This document shows, piece by piece, positions 1-10,888 of a DNA stretch of 64,000 nucleotides (position 1 is the first letter of the stretch; every line of letters begins with the position of its first letter). The notes under the pieces were generated by a model. That model was not told where the DNA came from. It was given only the letters and a program-made list of their open reading frames with translations, and ran no database searches. This DNA is from Gautieria morchelliformis. Taxonomy: Eukaryota; Basidiomycota; Agaricomycetes; Gomphales; Gomphaceae. The translations under genes were made by a program, and so were the position numbers. The stretch is taken from positions 62,001 through 126,000 of the forward strand of contig WHVA01000141.1 in NCBI GenBank assembly GCA_015179125.1, written 5' to 3'.

Positions 1-130
1 GCCTCTGGGCGTATCCTTTGGCTACCAACCTTCCTTTGTAGCGATCAATGGACCTAACGGCTTTTCGCTTGATGAGAAACACCCATCGACTCCCAATTGC
101 CTTTCTGCCTGCGGGCAGTTTGGCAAGTTT
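1..130 (-). pseudogene. Copia-1 minus copy: reverse-transcriptase start fragment
   Basis: Read on the minus strand this matches the beginning of the reverse transcriptase of the plus-strand Copia-1 copy (about 8838-8965), including the RWVFLIKRKA block and the stretch around DRYKGRLVAKG. It continues off the left edge of the window. It is joined at 130/131 to a segment lying in the opposite orientation, and the roughly 320 bp that should lie between the linker and this block are missing. It is a broken piece of a larger minus-strand polyprotein. Confidence 0.85.
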
Positions 131-508
131 CCTGCCGAGTATAAACGGTGGATGTTCTATAATCCTCTGACCAGGAAGGTTATAATCAGCAACACTGCTG
201 AATTTGATGAGCGTATCTTCCCAGGTCTAACAAGGAAAACCCACCCACCACTCCCAGAAGTTCCCCCTCCAGGACCATCTACTACTATTGAAGTGGAGCG
301 ACGTCCACCTCAGGTAGAGGTACAGGAAAAGGTGGGAGATATACCTAATCAGGTGGGAGCTGTTCCTGCACCTCTCCCAGAGCCTCCAGAAGCTGTCTCT
401 CCTGACCCCAGTGATGGCTTGGATGATTCTCACTCAGACTCAGACTCAGACTCTGAGGGAGTTACACCTCCACCTCCAATGAGAAGGTATCCTTTGCGAG
501 AGCGATAG
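131..508 (+). pseudogene. Copia-1 integrase/RT linker, inverted in place
   Basis: The segment codes on the plus strand for the region that follows the integrase in Copia-1 (FYNPLTRKVIIS, a Pro/Glu-rich linker, the DSDSDSDSE run, RRYPLRER). It aligns to 8137-8515 of the plus copy. Everything around it (1-130 and 509-4094) is minus strand, so this piece has been flipped inside the element. The flip is accompanied by loss of the part equivalent to about 8516-8837. It has no start or stop of its own and cannot be a separate gene. Confidence 0.85.
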
Positions 509-1137
509 CCAATAAAGACACATTTCTCGGTATGAGAACCAAGAGGTTTGCGCTTGTCCTTCTGGACATGAACATATGCTGTGCACCCAAAGACCCGTAA
601 ATGAGAGACATCTGGTTTATGTCCATAAAACGCAGTGTAGGGAATTTCTCCCTGCAATGCAGATGTGGGGGACCTATTTCTCACATGGACCAGGGCTGGC
701 ACAGCATAACTCCAGAAGGAAGTTGGAAGGTGAGATTCCATAAGCATGGCAAGGCCTGCTGTTGGAGAGTCCTGTTAACACGCTCTGCTACCCCATTCTG
801 ATGGGGTTCATTCCGCACAGTGTGCTGGCGTGCAATTCCAGCAGTAGCTAAGAACATGTCAAATTCTGTGGATATGTACTCTCCTCCCTTGTCATCTCGC
901 AATGTCTTTATCTTCTGAGACGTGGCATTCTCCACATATGCCTTGAACCGCTTGAATGCATCAAATGCATCTGACTTTGCCTTCAGCTTGATGACCACCC
1001 ATAGCCTGGTGGCATCATCGATGAAGGTAATCCAATACCGGTAACCATCTTGTGTGACAGGCATGGGACCATGGAGGTCAGAATGGATAAGAACAAGTGG
1101 TTCAGTAGCATGGAAGTTTGCTGTCTTGTTTACTACC
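509..1137 (-). pseudogene. Copia-1 minus copy: integrase catalytic core
   Basis: This is the rve integrase core of the minus Copia-1. The acidic residues of the D-D-E triad can be placed in HSDLHGP, FIDDATR and NGVAERVNRTL. It is followed by the PTSFWSYAVPALVHVRN block and the FGCTAYVHV region ending at VFIGY. Compared with the plus copy (7507-8134) the DNA is almost identical, but there is a frame change near 745 (QQQALPC instead of QEQAIAM). Its 5' side is cut by the solo LTR at 1138. Confidence 0.9.
1133..1137. repeat. Target-site duplication ctacc (left)
   Basis: Five bases, ctacc, repeated at 2617-2621, flank the solo LTR. In the uninterrupted plus copy only one such site is present (around 7504-7508). 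Confidence 0.85.
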
Positions 1138-2006
1138 TGTTTTGGAACCCGTTGAACTAAACGTAAAACTGTGGTGTTAAACACAATTCTAAAGTTCAAT
1201 CAGAGATTTGACTTTACAAGCACACGCAAGCTTCGAAACTATTTTAACGGAGAACCCAATTAAGAAATTATACTCCGGTGAACAATCAGAATCAGTATTG
1301 GTACAGGAAGTGTAGCAATAGAGATTTAACTGAACACGTGTAGTTCTTAGATTGTGCAATACTTTGTGAGGTCAAAGAATGTTATTAGGCGTCCAAGGGT
1401 CCAGATACTTTAAGGGGAAAGCTACCTAGAGTCTTAGGACCGCGGGTCGAGTGAATTAAAGACAACAATAATCCCCAAGACGTGAAAAGATAGTTCTGCG
1501 CTTGAACTCTTCCTCAGTTCAAGTATGTCACTATTCTTGTGGCTTTTCTGGTTTTCCAACTCAACAAACGTAGGATATTAACTCACTTACCCTGAGTTAG
1601 GTTAATATCTGCAGTGCGTTGATTGATCAAGAAAGATCAATTACTCAAAAGGCTATGAACCCACTTAACTCAGAGTTAAGTTAATAATCTATTGTGTGAA
1701 TTGAATAACTAATAACCAAGTCTATTAGATCACTGCTCAGAGTGGCATCTAATGGTACAGGATTACTAATCAGTTACTCTTAGTAATGTTGCTGTTCGCA
1801 GCGCGATTAGTCAGAGCCTGCTGCAATTAAAATAGAGCACTCTTGTATTTCTCAGAGCCAATCAGAGTTGCTGCAATCTTAGACTGTAGCCAAGTCAGTG
1901 AGCCAGTACTTCGGTACAAGGCTGTGTTGAAGTCACACTTCAGTTACTCAAGGTATGAGTGGTTTGGGTGAAAGATGATTGATTGCTTCACTGCTAAAAC
2001 TGCAGG

Positions 2007-2015
2007 CTATTTATA
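2007..2015 (-). promoter_or_regulatory. TATA box of the solo LTR
   Basis: The minus strand reads TATAAATAG. It sits downstream (in minus orientation) of the E-box array and is the likely core promoter element of this LTR. Confidence 0.55.
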
Positions 2016-2217
2016 CTGCATCCATCTAGCTTATGTAACTATTGCCAGGAACCTTGTAGAGGCTTCTACTACTGTGAAGAACCTTGTGGAAGCTTAGAGA
2101 AGCTTCAGGAAAGGTTTGGAAACTATTGGAAGGCTGTGGAAGGTTCTATTGCTATATTGGGTTACAGTCACAGCTCTGTGACAGTAAAGCTAAGAGTATG
2201 TAAGAAACTCCCACGCT

Positions 2218-2452
2218 CATGTGATTATCATGTGACGAAGGAAAGTCATGTGACTTCATGCTGGATTGAGGTCATGTGACTGTGTCATGTGATTGTCAGG
2301 TGACCGTAGATAATCAAGTGACTTTGAGGTCAGGTGATTGTCAGGTGACTGTAGATAATCAGGTGACTTTGAGGTCAGGTGATTGTCAGGTGACTGTGGA
2401 TGATCAGGTGACTTTGAGCTGTTTTGAGGTCATGTGATAGTCATGTGACCGT
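2218..2452. promoter_or_regulatory. Array of about 15 TCANGTGA (E-box) motifs
   Basis: Within about 235 bp there are about fifteen copies of TCA(T/G/A)GTGA, each holding a CANGTG E-box. Part of the array is an imperfect tandem repeat with a period of about 45 bp built from caggtgattgtcaggtgact-like blocks. It lies 200-440 bp upstream of the LTR TATA box in minus orientation, where an upstream activating region would be expected. The motif is the kind bound by bHLH factors; actual binding is inference. Confidence 0.6.
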
Positions 2453-2616
2453 GGGGGATTCTTAGCTAAACTATCAAGAGATTGTTGTATCTTGTGGACC
2501 CAATGTGAGTGTAGCATAGAAATATTAATACAACCTTCCTTGAGGACGTTTGAAACTAATTAACTACCTAGTAAATGTTCATAAATAGGTAGCTACTTTG
2601 TGGACGATCCCTAACA

Positions 2617-4094
2617 CTACCCAATGTTGTTTCCCTGCAAGGCAGGGCTCACAGATGGGGTCTGGCGTTGCCTGTGACTTGATAGTCAGACCAGTGACCA
2701 GCTCCTTTGACACCACATGATGGACATCAGGAAAGTTCAAGTGTCCAAAACGACGGTGCCATAATGTTATGTCCAGAGGACATGTGCTGATCAGCCCGGC
2801 AAATTCTGTCATTGGCTGTGTGAGACCATCTAAGTGGGCTGTATTGTTTCCAGTTACTGTGGCAGTGAAGAGGAGGTTGCCTTGCCGATTGAACAACATC
2901 TTGTCTCCCACAATAGACACATGGAAATGTTTATGTCGAGTTAAATACAAGACAGACAGGAGGTTACTTCTCAGAAGGGGGACATGGCAAGACTCTTTCA
3001 AATTCCAGCAGACGCTTAGGTAGTCCATTTACAACTGGCTTAAACCTCACAGATCCAACCCCCGCTGAATGGATGGTTTGGCCATCTGCAAGACGAATGG
3101 GTATTTCAAGGGGTTGGTAAGTGGTGAACCAGTGACGATGAGGTGTCATATGTGAAGAGGCACCTGTGTCTGCAGTCCAGTCAGCACTCGCCTCGACAAT
3201 GAGGGCATTTGTGGGACTAGTGGGATCTGGGAGAGAGATACTTGCATTGCCTGCAAATTCCACCTGGCTAGCTTCCTCCTCCTGCTCAGCCTGCTTGGCC
3301 TGCTCTGGCTTCTTCTTCCCCTTGTCTTTCTTCTTAGCCTTCCTCTCCTTGGCCTCCTGCTCAGCCTGACACTTTGCATCCCTATATTTGAAGCAAGTTT
3401 CTAACGTGTGGCCCGATCTAGAGCAGAAGTCGCAGGTAGAGGATGACTGTGGAGTCTGGGCAATCTGAGCAGATTTCATGGCAATAGTAGTAGTAGAATC
3501 AGTGCCACGTGGAGCACGGTTCTGCTGTTCCAAGATCATAGCTTCTTTGACAGTCTGATAGTCAAACTGAGGAAGCAACATGAGGGCAGATTTGAAGGCA
3601 GTATACTCCTCAGGGAGTGCCCTGATGAGTGCCATAGCAGCCAGTTCTCCGTCCATGTCATCAATGGTGAAGTTGGGTGGACGCAAATCCTGAACCTTGT
3701 TTATGGCGTCATCAACTCTGGTCATGAGAGCATTGAGCGTCTCATCATCCTGTTTCCTGATGCTGAACAACGCATCCAAAGCATTAAACCTGGTGGCAGG
3801 ACGCTTCTGGAGGTGCACAGACTCCAGTTTGCGCCACATCTGCACAGGATCCTCCTCCAAGCCCTTGACATGGACTTTCTGAGACGCTTCCAAGGCCAGA
3901 TATATCTGTCCCGCTGCAATATCCCTGTCCTTTCTCCAGGACTTTAACTCTGCCATATCTGAGACGCCAGGCTGAGTATATTCTCCCTTGACCAGACTCC
4001 AGACCTCTTTGGTCATAAGCAATGCACGCATCTCTCCCACCCATGTATTATAATTTCCCTCCCCAAGTTTAGTGACACGGTCATCCTTTCCCAT
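2617..4094 (-). pseudogene. Copia-1 minus copy: gag, protease, integrase N-terminus
   Basis: The reading starts at the ATG of MGKDDRVTKLGEG (4094). In order it has a gag domain of the UBN2/Retrotran_gag type, a CCHC knuckle (CDFCSRSGHTLETC), a Lys/Glu-rich stretch, the retropepsin motif TADTGASSHM, and the GAG-pre-integrase region with WHRRFGHLN and CEPCLAGKQH. One extra C near 2988 breaks the frame between ERVL and HVPLLRS. Six bases of the Lys/Gly run are missing relative to the plus copy. The solo LTR then separates it from the integrase core. Otherwise it is almost identical to 6025-7506. Confidence 0.9.
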
Positions 4095-4340
4095 GAGGCA
4101 CTTGCAAGACTCAACTAACACTAATAACTGAAAGACGAGCAGTTGTGACACTCCCCAACTCACTGGGATGACTACCAGGATATTGTTAGGTGAGATAAAA
4201 GGTGTTGTTAGGTGAGGGATATTGTTAGGTGATGAGATAAAAGGTGTATCTTCATGTGTACTGCAACTATTAACAGGACAATTGGTCCAAGTTGCTACCA
4301 CTTGCCAAGTTTGCATATAACAATGCTCCAAGTGCAACTA
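4095..4340 (-). other. Leader of the minus Copia-1 copy
   Basis: This is untranslated sequence upstream of the gag start. It contains two to three copies of a cacctaacaatatcc / caccttttatctc block; the plus copy has it once (5924-5945). I could not identify a full LTR here, so the element is 5' truncated or its LTR has diverged. Confidence 0.4.
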
Positions 4341-4345
4341 CTGGC

Positions 4346-5010
4346 ATTTCGCCAACAAGGGCTACAACTCAAACCTTATGCTTCACCCCAAACAGCACCT
4401 CACTTCCTCCTGGGCCCAAGACTTTACAGTTGACCTTGACCAGTTATATGCTACTCTGAAAGAGCAAATTAAACTTGCTCAATCTCAGTATCAGGTCTCA
4501 GCTGATGCACATCATGCTCCAGCTCCCAAGTTTGTGAGGATCCTCCATATTTGTAAAAGCACAGTTTTTTCAGACAATCCAGCCTTGAAGAAGTTAGCTG
4601 AGAAGTACCTTGGCCCCTTTGAGATTTATTAGCCAGGCCAGATCCTGAGCTTATATCCTTTGGCTTCCAGACAGCCTTTGGGCAGCCCACCCGGTCTTCT
4701 ATATCTTCATGCTCAAACCCACAATCTCAAACACAATTCCAAACTGGGTTCAGTCTCCACCACCTCTAGTTGAGATTGATGCCAAGACCAAGGATAAGAT
4801 TTCTAAGATCTTAGACTCAAAGATTGACTGGCACCGTAGACCTTAATGTAACATCCTGTATCTTGTCTGTTGGGCTGGTTATGAAGGTACCAATGAAGAA
4901 ACATCATGGGTACTTATGACCAAGCTCAGCCATACAGCCAAGATTGTGACTGACTTTCACTTGGCCCACCCTGCCAAGCCTGGAATATGGGTTCCTTTGA
5001 ACTTTGGCTC
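4346..5010 (+). pseudogene. Chromovirus (Ty3/Gypsy) integrase C-terminus with chromodomain
   Basis: Recognisable blocks in order: FANKGYNSNL, then the arm KEQIKLAQSQYQ, KLAEKYLGPFEI, the IPNWVQSPPP block, and a chromodomain block LVCWAGYEGTNEETSW followed by DFHLAHPAKPG. This is the usual C-terminal end of basidiomycete Tf1/chromovirus integrases. Frames shift at least twice, and a TAG follows LGPFEIY (about 4630). The upstream pol is absent, so it is a 5'-truncated remnant. It lies between the two divergent Copia-1 copies. Confidence 0.8.
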
Positions 5011-5888
5011 CCTATTTCCTTTTACTCATTTTATGGTTAATTTCTTAGTCAGACCGAATCACACTCTTTGTTACGGTTTAACCTTGGCTGTTTTGCTGAA
5101 TATTTATATTTGTAGTTCTCTTTCTACATTTTCATCTGTCTATCTGTTCATTTTGTCTCTTTCTATTTTCCATTTCCATTCCATTTCTGAAAAACAAAGA
5201 TACCAAGAAAATTTTATTTGCAAAAACCCAAAAAATTAGTTACATTACTCTAAAGTCTTTGTGTCCTTGTCTACTTGCATGTCTCTGTCCCTGTGCTCAT
5301 TTTCCAAATCTCTTTCCAAACCCTCTTCTGTATCTCTGTTTTCTCTCTCTCTTTCCCCTTTTTCATTTCCCCCCTTTCCTGTGTCACCAATCGCTTCAGC
5401 ACCTCCACATCCACCCAGGACACCTCCCAGGACCTCCATCCACCTTTTGTGCCCTTATCAGCCTCCTCATTGCCTGTATTTTGGCACTTTTTGGACCCCA
5501 TCCTCCAACCGCTTATCTGGGCGCTTATTTGGATCGCTAGGGGGGTAGTTGACGCTCCTGAGAAGGTCTGGGTCCAAGATTTGAGGGATTAGCTTGAAGG
5601 GTTAGGCTGCAAAGGTCAAATCTTGAATTTGTGCTCATCTTGCTGTTCTGAACACTTTGGCAAATTTCGCTTCCCTGAGCCTCCACTGGTGCGCTGATAG
5701 GCGCCTCCCACTTGTCCAAGACTAAGTGAAGGGCGTTTGTTCGTTTGGTCCAATTAATTTGTCATTTGGATCAAATCCTGGCCGGCAATTCACATTTTCT
5801 CCGCCATTCCCTCACTTGCAACCCATTTCTTCCCTTTGATTTTAGGTCCTTGTGTCGTCTCTGACACTGCTGTGTTATAGATTTGAAC
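5011..5888. other. Non-coding spacer between inverted Copia-1 copies
   Basis: No convincing gene. The section 5230-5480 is strongly C/T-rich (many tctctg/ctttcc runs), which creates several spurious long frames. The rest may be the 3' untranslated part or LTR of the chromovirus that ends at 5010, but I found no matching LTR elsewhere in the window. Confidence 0.4.
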
Positions 5889-6024
5889 TGTTGGGGGTGT
5901 TCTCTCTGTTGAGTCACCTTTTATCTCACCTAACAATATCCTGGTAGTCATCCCAGTGAGTTGGGGAGTGTCACAACTGCTCGTCTTTCAGTTATTAGTG
6001 TTAGTTGAGTCTTGCAAGTGCCTC

Positions 6025-8415
6025 ATGGGAAAGGATGACCGTGTCACTAAACTTGGGGAGGGAAATTATAATACATGGGTGGGAGAGATGCGTGCATTGC
6101 TTATGACCAAAGAGGTCTGGAGTCTGGTCAAGGGAGAATATACTCAGCCTGGCGTCTCAGATATGGCAGAGTTAAAGTCCTGGAGAAAGGACAGGGATAT
6201 TGCAGCGGGACAGATATATCTGGCCTTGGAAGCGTCTCAGAAAGTCCATGTCAAGGGCTTGGAGGAGGATCCTGTGCAGATGTGGCGCAAACTGGAGTCT
6301 GTGCACCTCCAGAAGCGTCCTGCCACCAGGTTTAATGCTTTGGATGCGTTGTTCAGCATCAGGAAACAGGATGATGAGACGCTCAATGCTCTCATGACCA
6401 GAGTTGATGACGCCATAAACAAGGTTCAGGATTTGCGTCCACCCAACTTCACCATTGATGACATGGACGGAGAACTGGCTGCTATGGCACTCATCAGGGC
6501 ACTCCCTGAGGAGTATACTGCCTTCAAATCTGCCCTCATGTTGCTTCCTCAGTTTGACTATCAGACTGTCAAAGAAGCTATGATCTTGGAACAGCAGAAC
6601 CGTGCTCCACGTGGCACTGATTCTACTACTACTATTGCCATGAAATCTGCTCAGATTGCCCAGACTCCACAGTCATCCTCTACCTGCGACTTCTGCTCTA
6701 GATCGGGCCACACATTGGAAACTTGCTTCAAATATAGGGATGCAAAGCGTCAGGCTGAGCAGGAGGCCAAGGAGAGGAAGGCTAAGAAGAAAGACAAGGG
6801 CAAGGGGAAGAAGAAGCCAGAGCAGGCCAAGCAGGCTGAGCAGGAGGAGGAAGCTAGCCAGGTGGAATTTGCCGGCAATGCAAGTATCTCTCTTCCAGAT
6901 CCCACCAGTCCCACAAATGCCCTCATTGTCGAGGCGAGTGCTGACTGGACTGCAGACACAGGTGCCTCTTCACATATGACACCTCATCGTCACTGGTTCA
7001 CCACTTACCAACCCCTTGAAATACCCATTCGTCTTGCAGATGGCCAAACCATCCATTCAGCGGGGGTTGGATCTGTGAGGTTTAAGCCAGTTGTAAATGG
7101 ACTACCTAAGCGTCTGCTGGAATTTGAAAGAGTCTTGCATGTCCCCCTTCTGAGAAGTAACCTCCTGTCTGTCTTGTATTTAACTCGACATAAACACTTC
7201 CATGTGTCTATTGTGGGAGACAAGATGTTGTTCAATCGGCAAGGCAACCTCCTCTTCACTGCCACAGTAACTGGAAACAATACAGCCCACTTAGATGGTC
7301 TCACACAGCCAATGACAGAATTTGCCGGGCTGATCAGCACATGTCCTCTGGACATAACATTATGGCACCGTCGTTTTGGACACTTGAACTTTCCTCATGT
7401 CCATCATTTGGTGTCAAAGGAGCTGATCACTGGTCTGACTATCAAGTCACAGGCAATACCAGACCCCATCTGTGAGCCCTGCCTTGCAGGGAAACAACAT
7501 CGGGTAGTAAACAAGACAGCAAACTTCCATGCTACTGAACCACTTGTTCTTATCCATTCTGACCTCCATGGTCCCATGCCTGTCACACAAGATGGTTACC
7601 GGTATTGGATTACCTTCATTGATGATGCCACCAGGCTATGGGTGGTCATCAAGCTGAAGGCAAAGTCAGATGCATTTGATGCATTCAAGCGGTTCAAGGC
7701 ATATGTGGAGAATGCCACGTCTCAGAAGATAAAGACATTGCGAGATGACAAGGGAGGGGAGTACATGTCCACAGAATTTGACATGTTCTTAGCTACTGCT
7801 GGGATTGCACGCCAGCACACTGTGCGGAATGAACCCCATCAAAATGGGGTAGCAGAGCGTGTTAACAGGACTCTCCAAGAGCAGGCCATTGCCATGCTCA
7901 CGGAATCTCACCTTCCAACTTCCTTCTGGAGTTATGCTGTGCCAGCCCTGGTCCATGTGAGAAATAGGTCCCCCACATCTGCATTGCAGGGAGAAATTCC
8001 CTACACTGCGTTTTATGGACATAAACCAGATGTCTCTCATTTACGGGTCTTTGGGTGCACAGCATATGTTCATGTCCAGAAGGACAAGCGCAAACCTCTT
8101 GGTTCTCATACCGAGAAATGTGTCTTTATTGGGTATCCTGCTGAGTATAAAGGGTGGATGTTCTATAATCCTCTGACCAGGAAGGTTATCATCAGCAACA
8201 CTGCTGAATTTGATGAGCGTATCTTCCCAGGCCTAACAAGGCAAACCCACCCACCACTCCCAGAAGTTCCCCCTCCAGGACCATCTACTACTATTGAAGT
8301 GGAACGACGTCCACCTCAGGTAGAGGTACAGGAAAAGGTGGGAGATATACCTAATCAGGTGGGAGCTGGCTGTTCCTGCACCTCTCCCAGAGCCTCCAGA
8401 AGCTGTCTCTCCTGA
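6025..8415 (+). pseudogene. Copia-1 gag-protease-integrase (5' part of polyprotein)
   Basis: Open frame of about 796 codons from the ATG of MGKDDRVTKL (6025); the frame is open a little further upstream but only with non-ATG codons. Order: gag helix domain (residues about 1-210), CCHC knuckle CDFCSRSGHTLETC (about 230), a Lys-rich linker, retropepsin TADTGASSHM (about 315), pre-integrase WHRRFGHLN..CEPC (about 455-490), rve core with HSDLHG, FIDDATR and NGVAERVNRTL (about 520-630), and a Pro-rich linker. The frame is lost at about 8367, where GCTG is tandemly duplicated (gga-gctg-gctg-ttcc); the minus copy has a single GCTG and stays open. Without the duplication it would run into the next entry. 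Confidence 0.9.
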
Positions 8416-8428
8416 CCCCAGTGATGGC

Positions 8429-10300
8429 TTGGATGATTCTCACTCTGACTCAGACTCAGACTCTGAGGGAGTTACACCTCCACCTCCAATGAGAAGGTAT
8501 CCTTTGCGAGAGCGACGCCCTCCTGGCAGATGGTGGGAAGCCACCACATACAGAGAGGGAACTCCTGCTATTGAATCTAGCAGTGAGGAGGACGAGTCTC
8601 CAGCACCCTCCCAGCCTGCTGATTCTGGAGAAGAATCTCTGTATACTCATGCTCAGACTGATACAGTGCTCAGTGCACATGATGCCTTTGAGTGTGCGTT
8701 CCAGGCTGCACTTAAGGTGTCTGCCCACAGCACAGATCCCAAGTCATTTGCTGAGGCCATGAAACGCCCTGATGCAGAATATTGGTTCAAAGCTGCATAT
8801 GATGAGATCCAAGCTCAGCTTGACAATGGCACCTGGAAACTTGCCAAACTGCCCCCAGGCAGAAAGGCCATTGGCAGTCGATGGGTGTTTCTCATCAAGC
8901 GAAAAGCCAATGGGTCCATTGATCGCTACAAAGGAAGGTTGGTTGCCAAAGGATTTGCCCAGAGGCCTGGCTTCGACTACACTGAGACGTTTGCGCCCAC
9001 TGCCAAATGGGCTGCATTGCGTGCTGTGCTTGCAATGGCCGCCATTGAAGACATGGAGCTCGAGAGCATCGATATCTCATCTGCATACCTAAATGGAGAG
9101 CTTGATCAGGAAGTTTACATGGAGCAACCAGAGGGGTTCCACCAGGGTGCTTATGATGATTTCCTCAAGCTTCTCAAAGGTATCTATGGTCTGAAGCAAT
9201 CTGGGAGAATCTGGCATCAGAAGCTCGATAAAGAGCTGCGGGAGATGGATTTTGTCAAAGTGAGATGTGACCATAGCATTTGGGTGTACCAGAAGGGTGA
9301 TGATAAGGTCATCATCCCGGTCTTTGTGGATGATTTGACCATTGCATCCAAGTCCAAGGAAGCCATGCGGCGTGTGAAGGATGAGCTGAAGAAGCCTTTT
9401 AAACTTAGGGACCTCGGTCCTACGTCTTTCCTCCTTGGAGTTTCCATTGAGAGGGACCGAGCCAAGCGCACACTCACACTCTCACAGAAGCAGTATACCT
9501 TGGACCTTCTGGAGCGATATGGCCATTCAGATTGCTATAGAGTCTTTACTCCTATGGATCCTGGCTGCAGGCTGTCCACTGAACAGGCTCCCTCTACACC
9601 GGAGGAGGTTGAATTCATGAAAGACAAGCCATATATTCATGCAGTGGGATCCTTGCTTTATTTGGCTACTGCAACCCGTCCAGACATAGCATATGCGGTG
9701 GGAGTATTGGCCAGATTCAACTCCAATCCTGGCATGGCACACTGGACAGCTGTCAAGCACCTCTTCAAATACCTGAAGGGCACCCTGGACTACAAGCTGA
9801 CATACAAGCCAGGCTTGACACAGTCAACCCAGCTGTTTATGTCATATTCAGATGCAGACCATGGTGGAGACAAAGACTGTGGTAAATCCACCGGTGCATA
9901 TGTGGTTAAGATGGGAACTGGAGCCATCAGTTGGAGAACAAAATTGCAGACCATGGTCACTCTGTCTACCACAGAGGCAGAATACATTGCGGCTGTCTCG
10001 GCAGGCCAAGAGATCCTTTGGTTGCGAAATTTGTTCACTGAGCTTGGGTGGAAACCTAGAGGTTCCTCCACACTCTTCATTGATAACCAGTCAGCAGTTC
10101 AAGTTGCTAAGAATCCTGAACACCACGGGAGACTCAAGCAACTAGACTTGCGCTTCTACTGGCTGAGAGATGTGGTCACCAAAGGAAAAATCTCAGTTGC
10201 TCACATTCCCACCGATGAGATGCCAGCAGACATGTTGACAAAGTCGTTGACAAAGGTCAAGGTTGAACGCTGCAGGAAAATGCTAGGACTAATGCTATAA
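8429..10300 (+). pseudogene. Copia-1 reverse transcriptase and RNase H (3' part of polyprotein)
   Basis: An uninterrupted frame of 623 codons ending TAA; it is the continuation of the preceding frame after the 4-bp duplication. The RT domain starts around RWVFLIKRKA; the catalytic aspartates can be placed in SIDISSAYLNG and FVDDLTIAS. Further blocks are YLATATRPDIAYA, RNase H YSDADHGGDKDCGKS, STTEAEYIAA and IDNQSAVQVAKN, and the usual copia end KSLTKVKVERCRKM. All key residues look present. It has no ATG of its own at a sensible place, so it depends on the upstream frame and is probably not made as it stands. Confidence 0.9.
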
Positions 10301-10427
10301 TGATTTGCACTGAGCATTGTTTAGCGCCTGGAGCGGTAAATAAAGTTTACAGTTGCTAATTATTTTCAGACTGCGCCAAACCTTGTTTTATCTTTACCAA
10401 CGCTGTACATTTGCAATCAGCATATCC

Positions 10428-10853
10428 ATGTGCCTCTCAGCGCGCCCATCTACTCCCAATTCCATCAGTTTCATCCAACCATCGCCACCTCCTTCTATCA
10501 CATATCCCTCACCAGTACACTTGTCGCCGATCACTGCCCAGTCCAATTCAGACCTTCTACCACCCGGCTTCGACACCCTACCATCATCTCCTTGCGACAC
10601 TGCTCATTCAGGCAGTCATATATCATTCATACCACTCACACCACAAGTTTGCATTAAGAATCGGTGGCATGCCATGTTCTTATGGGCAACGGGGATTTTG
10701 CGACAGTGGATGAAGACTGATATGCCGAGGGTGGAAGAGGTGACTCCTGCTGTAGACTTGGGAGCTTTAGAAGAGGAGCGGTTTGAGATGCTGCGGATGA
10801 GGACATTGGAGGAGCTGGAAGTGATTGAGGCGACATTCCTTGAAAGGCTGTGA
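10428..10853 (+). CDS. Small hypothetical ORF downstream of Copia-1
   Basis: First ATG of an open frame, 141 codons. The N-terminal half is Pro/Ser-rich. The C-terminal half is acidic and helical (ALEEERFEMLRMRTLEELE), which looks more like real coding sequence than chance. I do not recognise it. It could be a leftover 3' part of another retroelement. No promoter or splice evidence supports it. Confidence 0.25.
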   Translation: MCLSARPSTPNSISFIQPSPPPSITYPSPVHLSPITAQSNSDLLPPGFDTLPSSPCDTAHSGSHISFIPLTPQVCIKNRWHAMFLWATGILRQWMKTDMPRVEEVTPAVDLGALEEERFEMLRMRTLEELEVIEATFLERL

Positions 10854-10888
10854 GATGTAGGAATGCAGAGCTCTATTATCAGGTGGGA

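Larger units (their letters stand above)
1138..2616 (-). mobile_element. Solo LTR, 1,479 bp, inside Copia-1 integrase
   Basis: The insert begins tgttttggaa and ends ccctaaca, so it has TG..CA ends, and it is flanked by the 5-bp duplication ctacc. No internal retroelement genes are present, so it is a solo LTR left by LTR-LTR recombination or an incomplete insertion. It reads best on the minus strand: the minus start is TGTTAGGGAT, a TATAAATAG box lies about 600 bp in, and a dense array of CANGTG motifs lies upstream of that box. There is no meaningful ORF. The family is not otherwise present in the window. Confidence 0.85.
5921..10300 (+). mobile_element. Copia-1, plus-strand copy
   Basis: The element body shares near-identical sequence with the minus copy from about 5924 onward. 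It codes for gag, protease, integrase, reverse transcriptase and RNase H in Copia order. A short TGTTGGGGGTG stretch precedes it (5889), and no clear pair of LTRs could be found, so its ends are unresolved. It is the youngest-looking retroelement here: only one coding defect separates it from an intact polyprotein. Confidence 0.8.

Noticed and set aside
3146..3379. Arg-rich minus frame within Copia-1
   Set aside because: It is the alternate frame of the Lys/Glu-rich gag stretch and is repeated identically opposite gag in the plus copy.
5259..5592. Overlapping long frames in all three plus frames and on the minus strand
   Set aside because: The stretch is C/T-rich low complexity, which lacks stops by composition; no domain, start context or splice signal supports coding.
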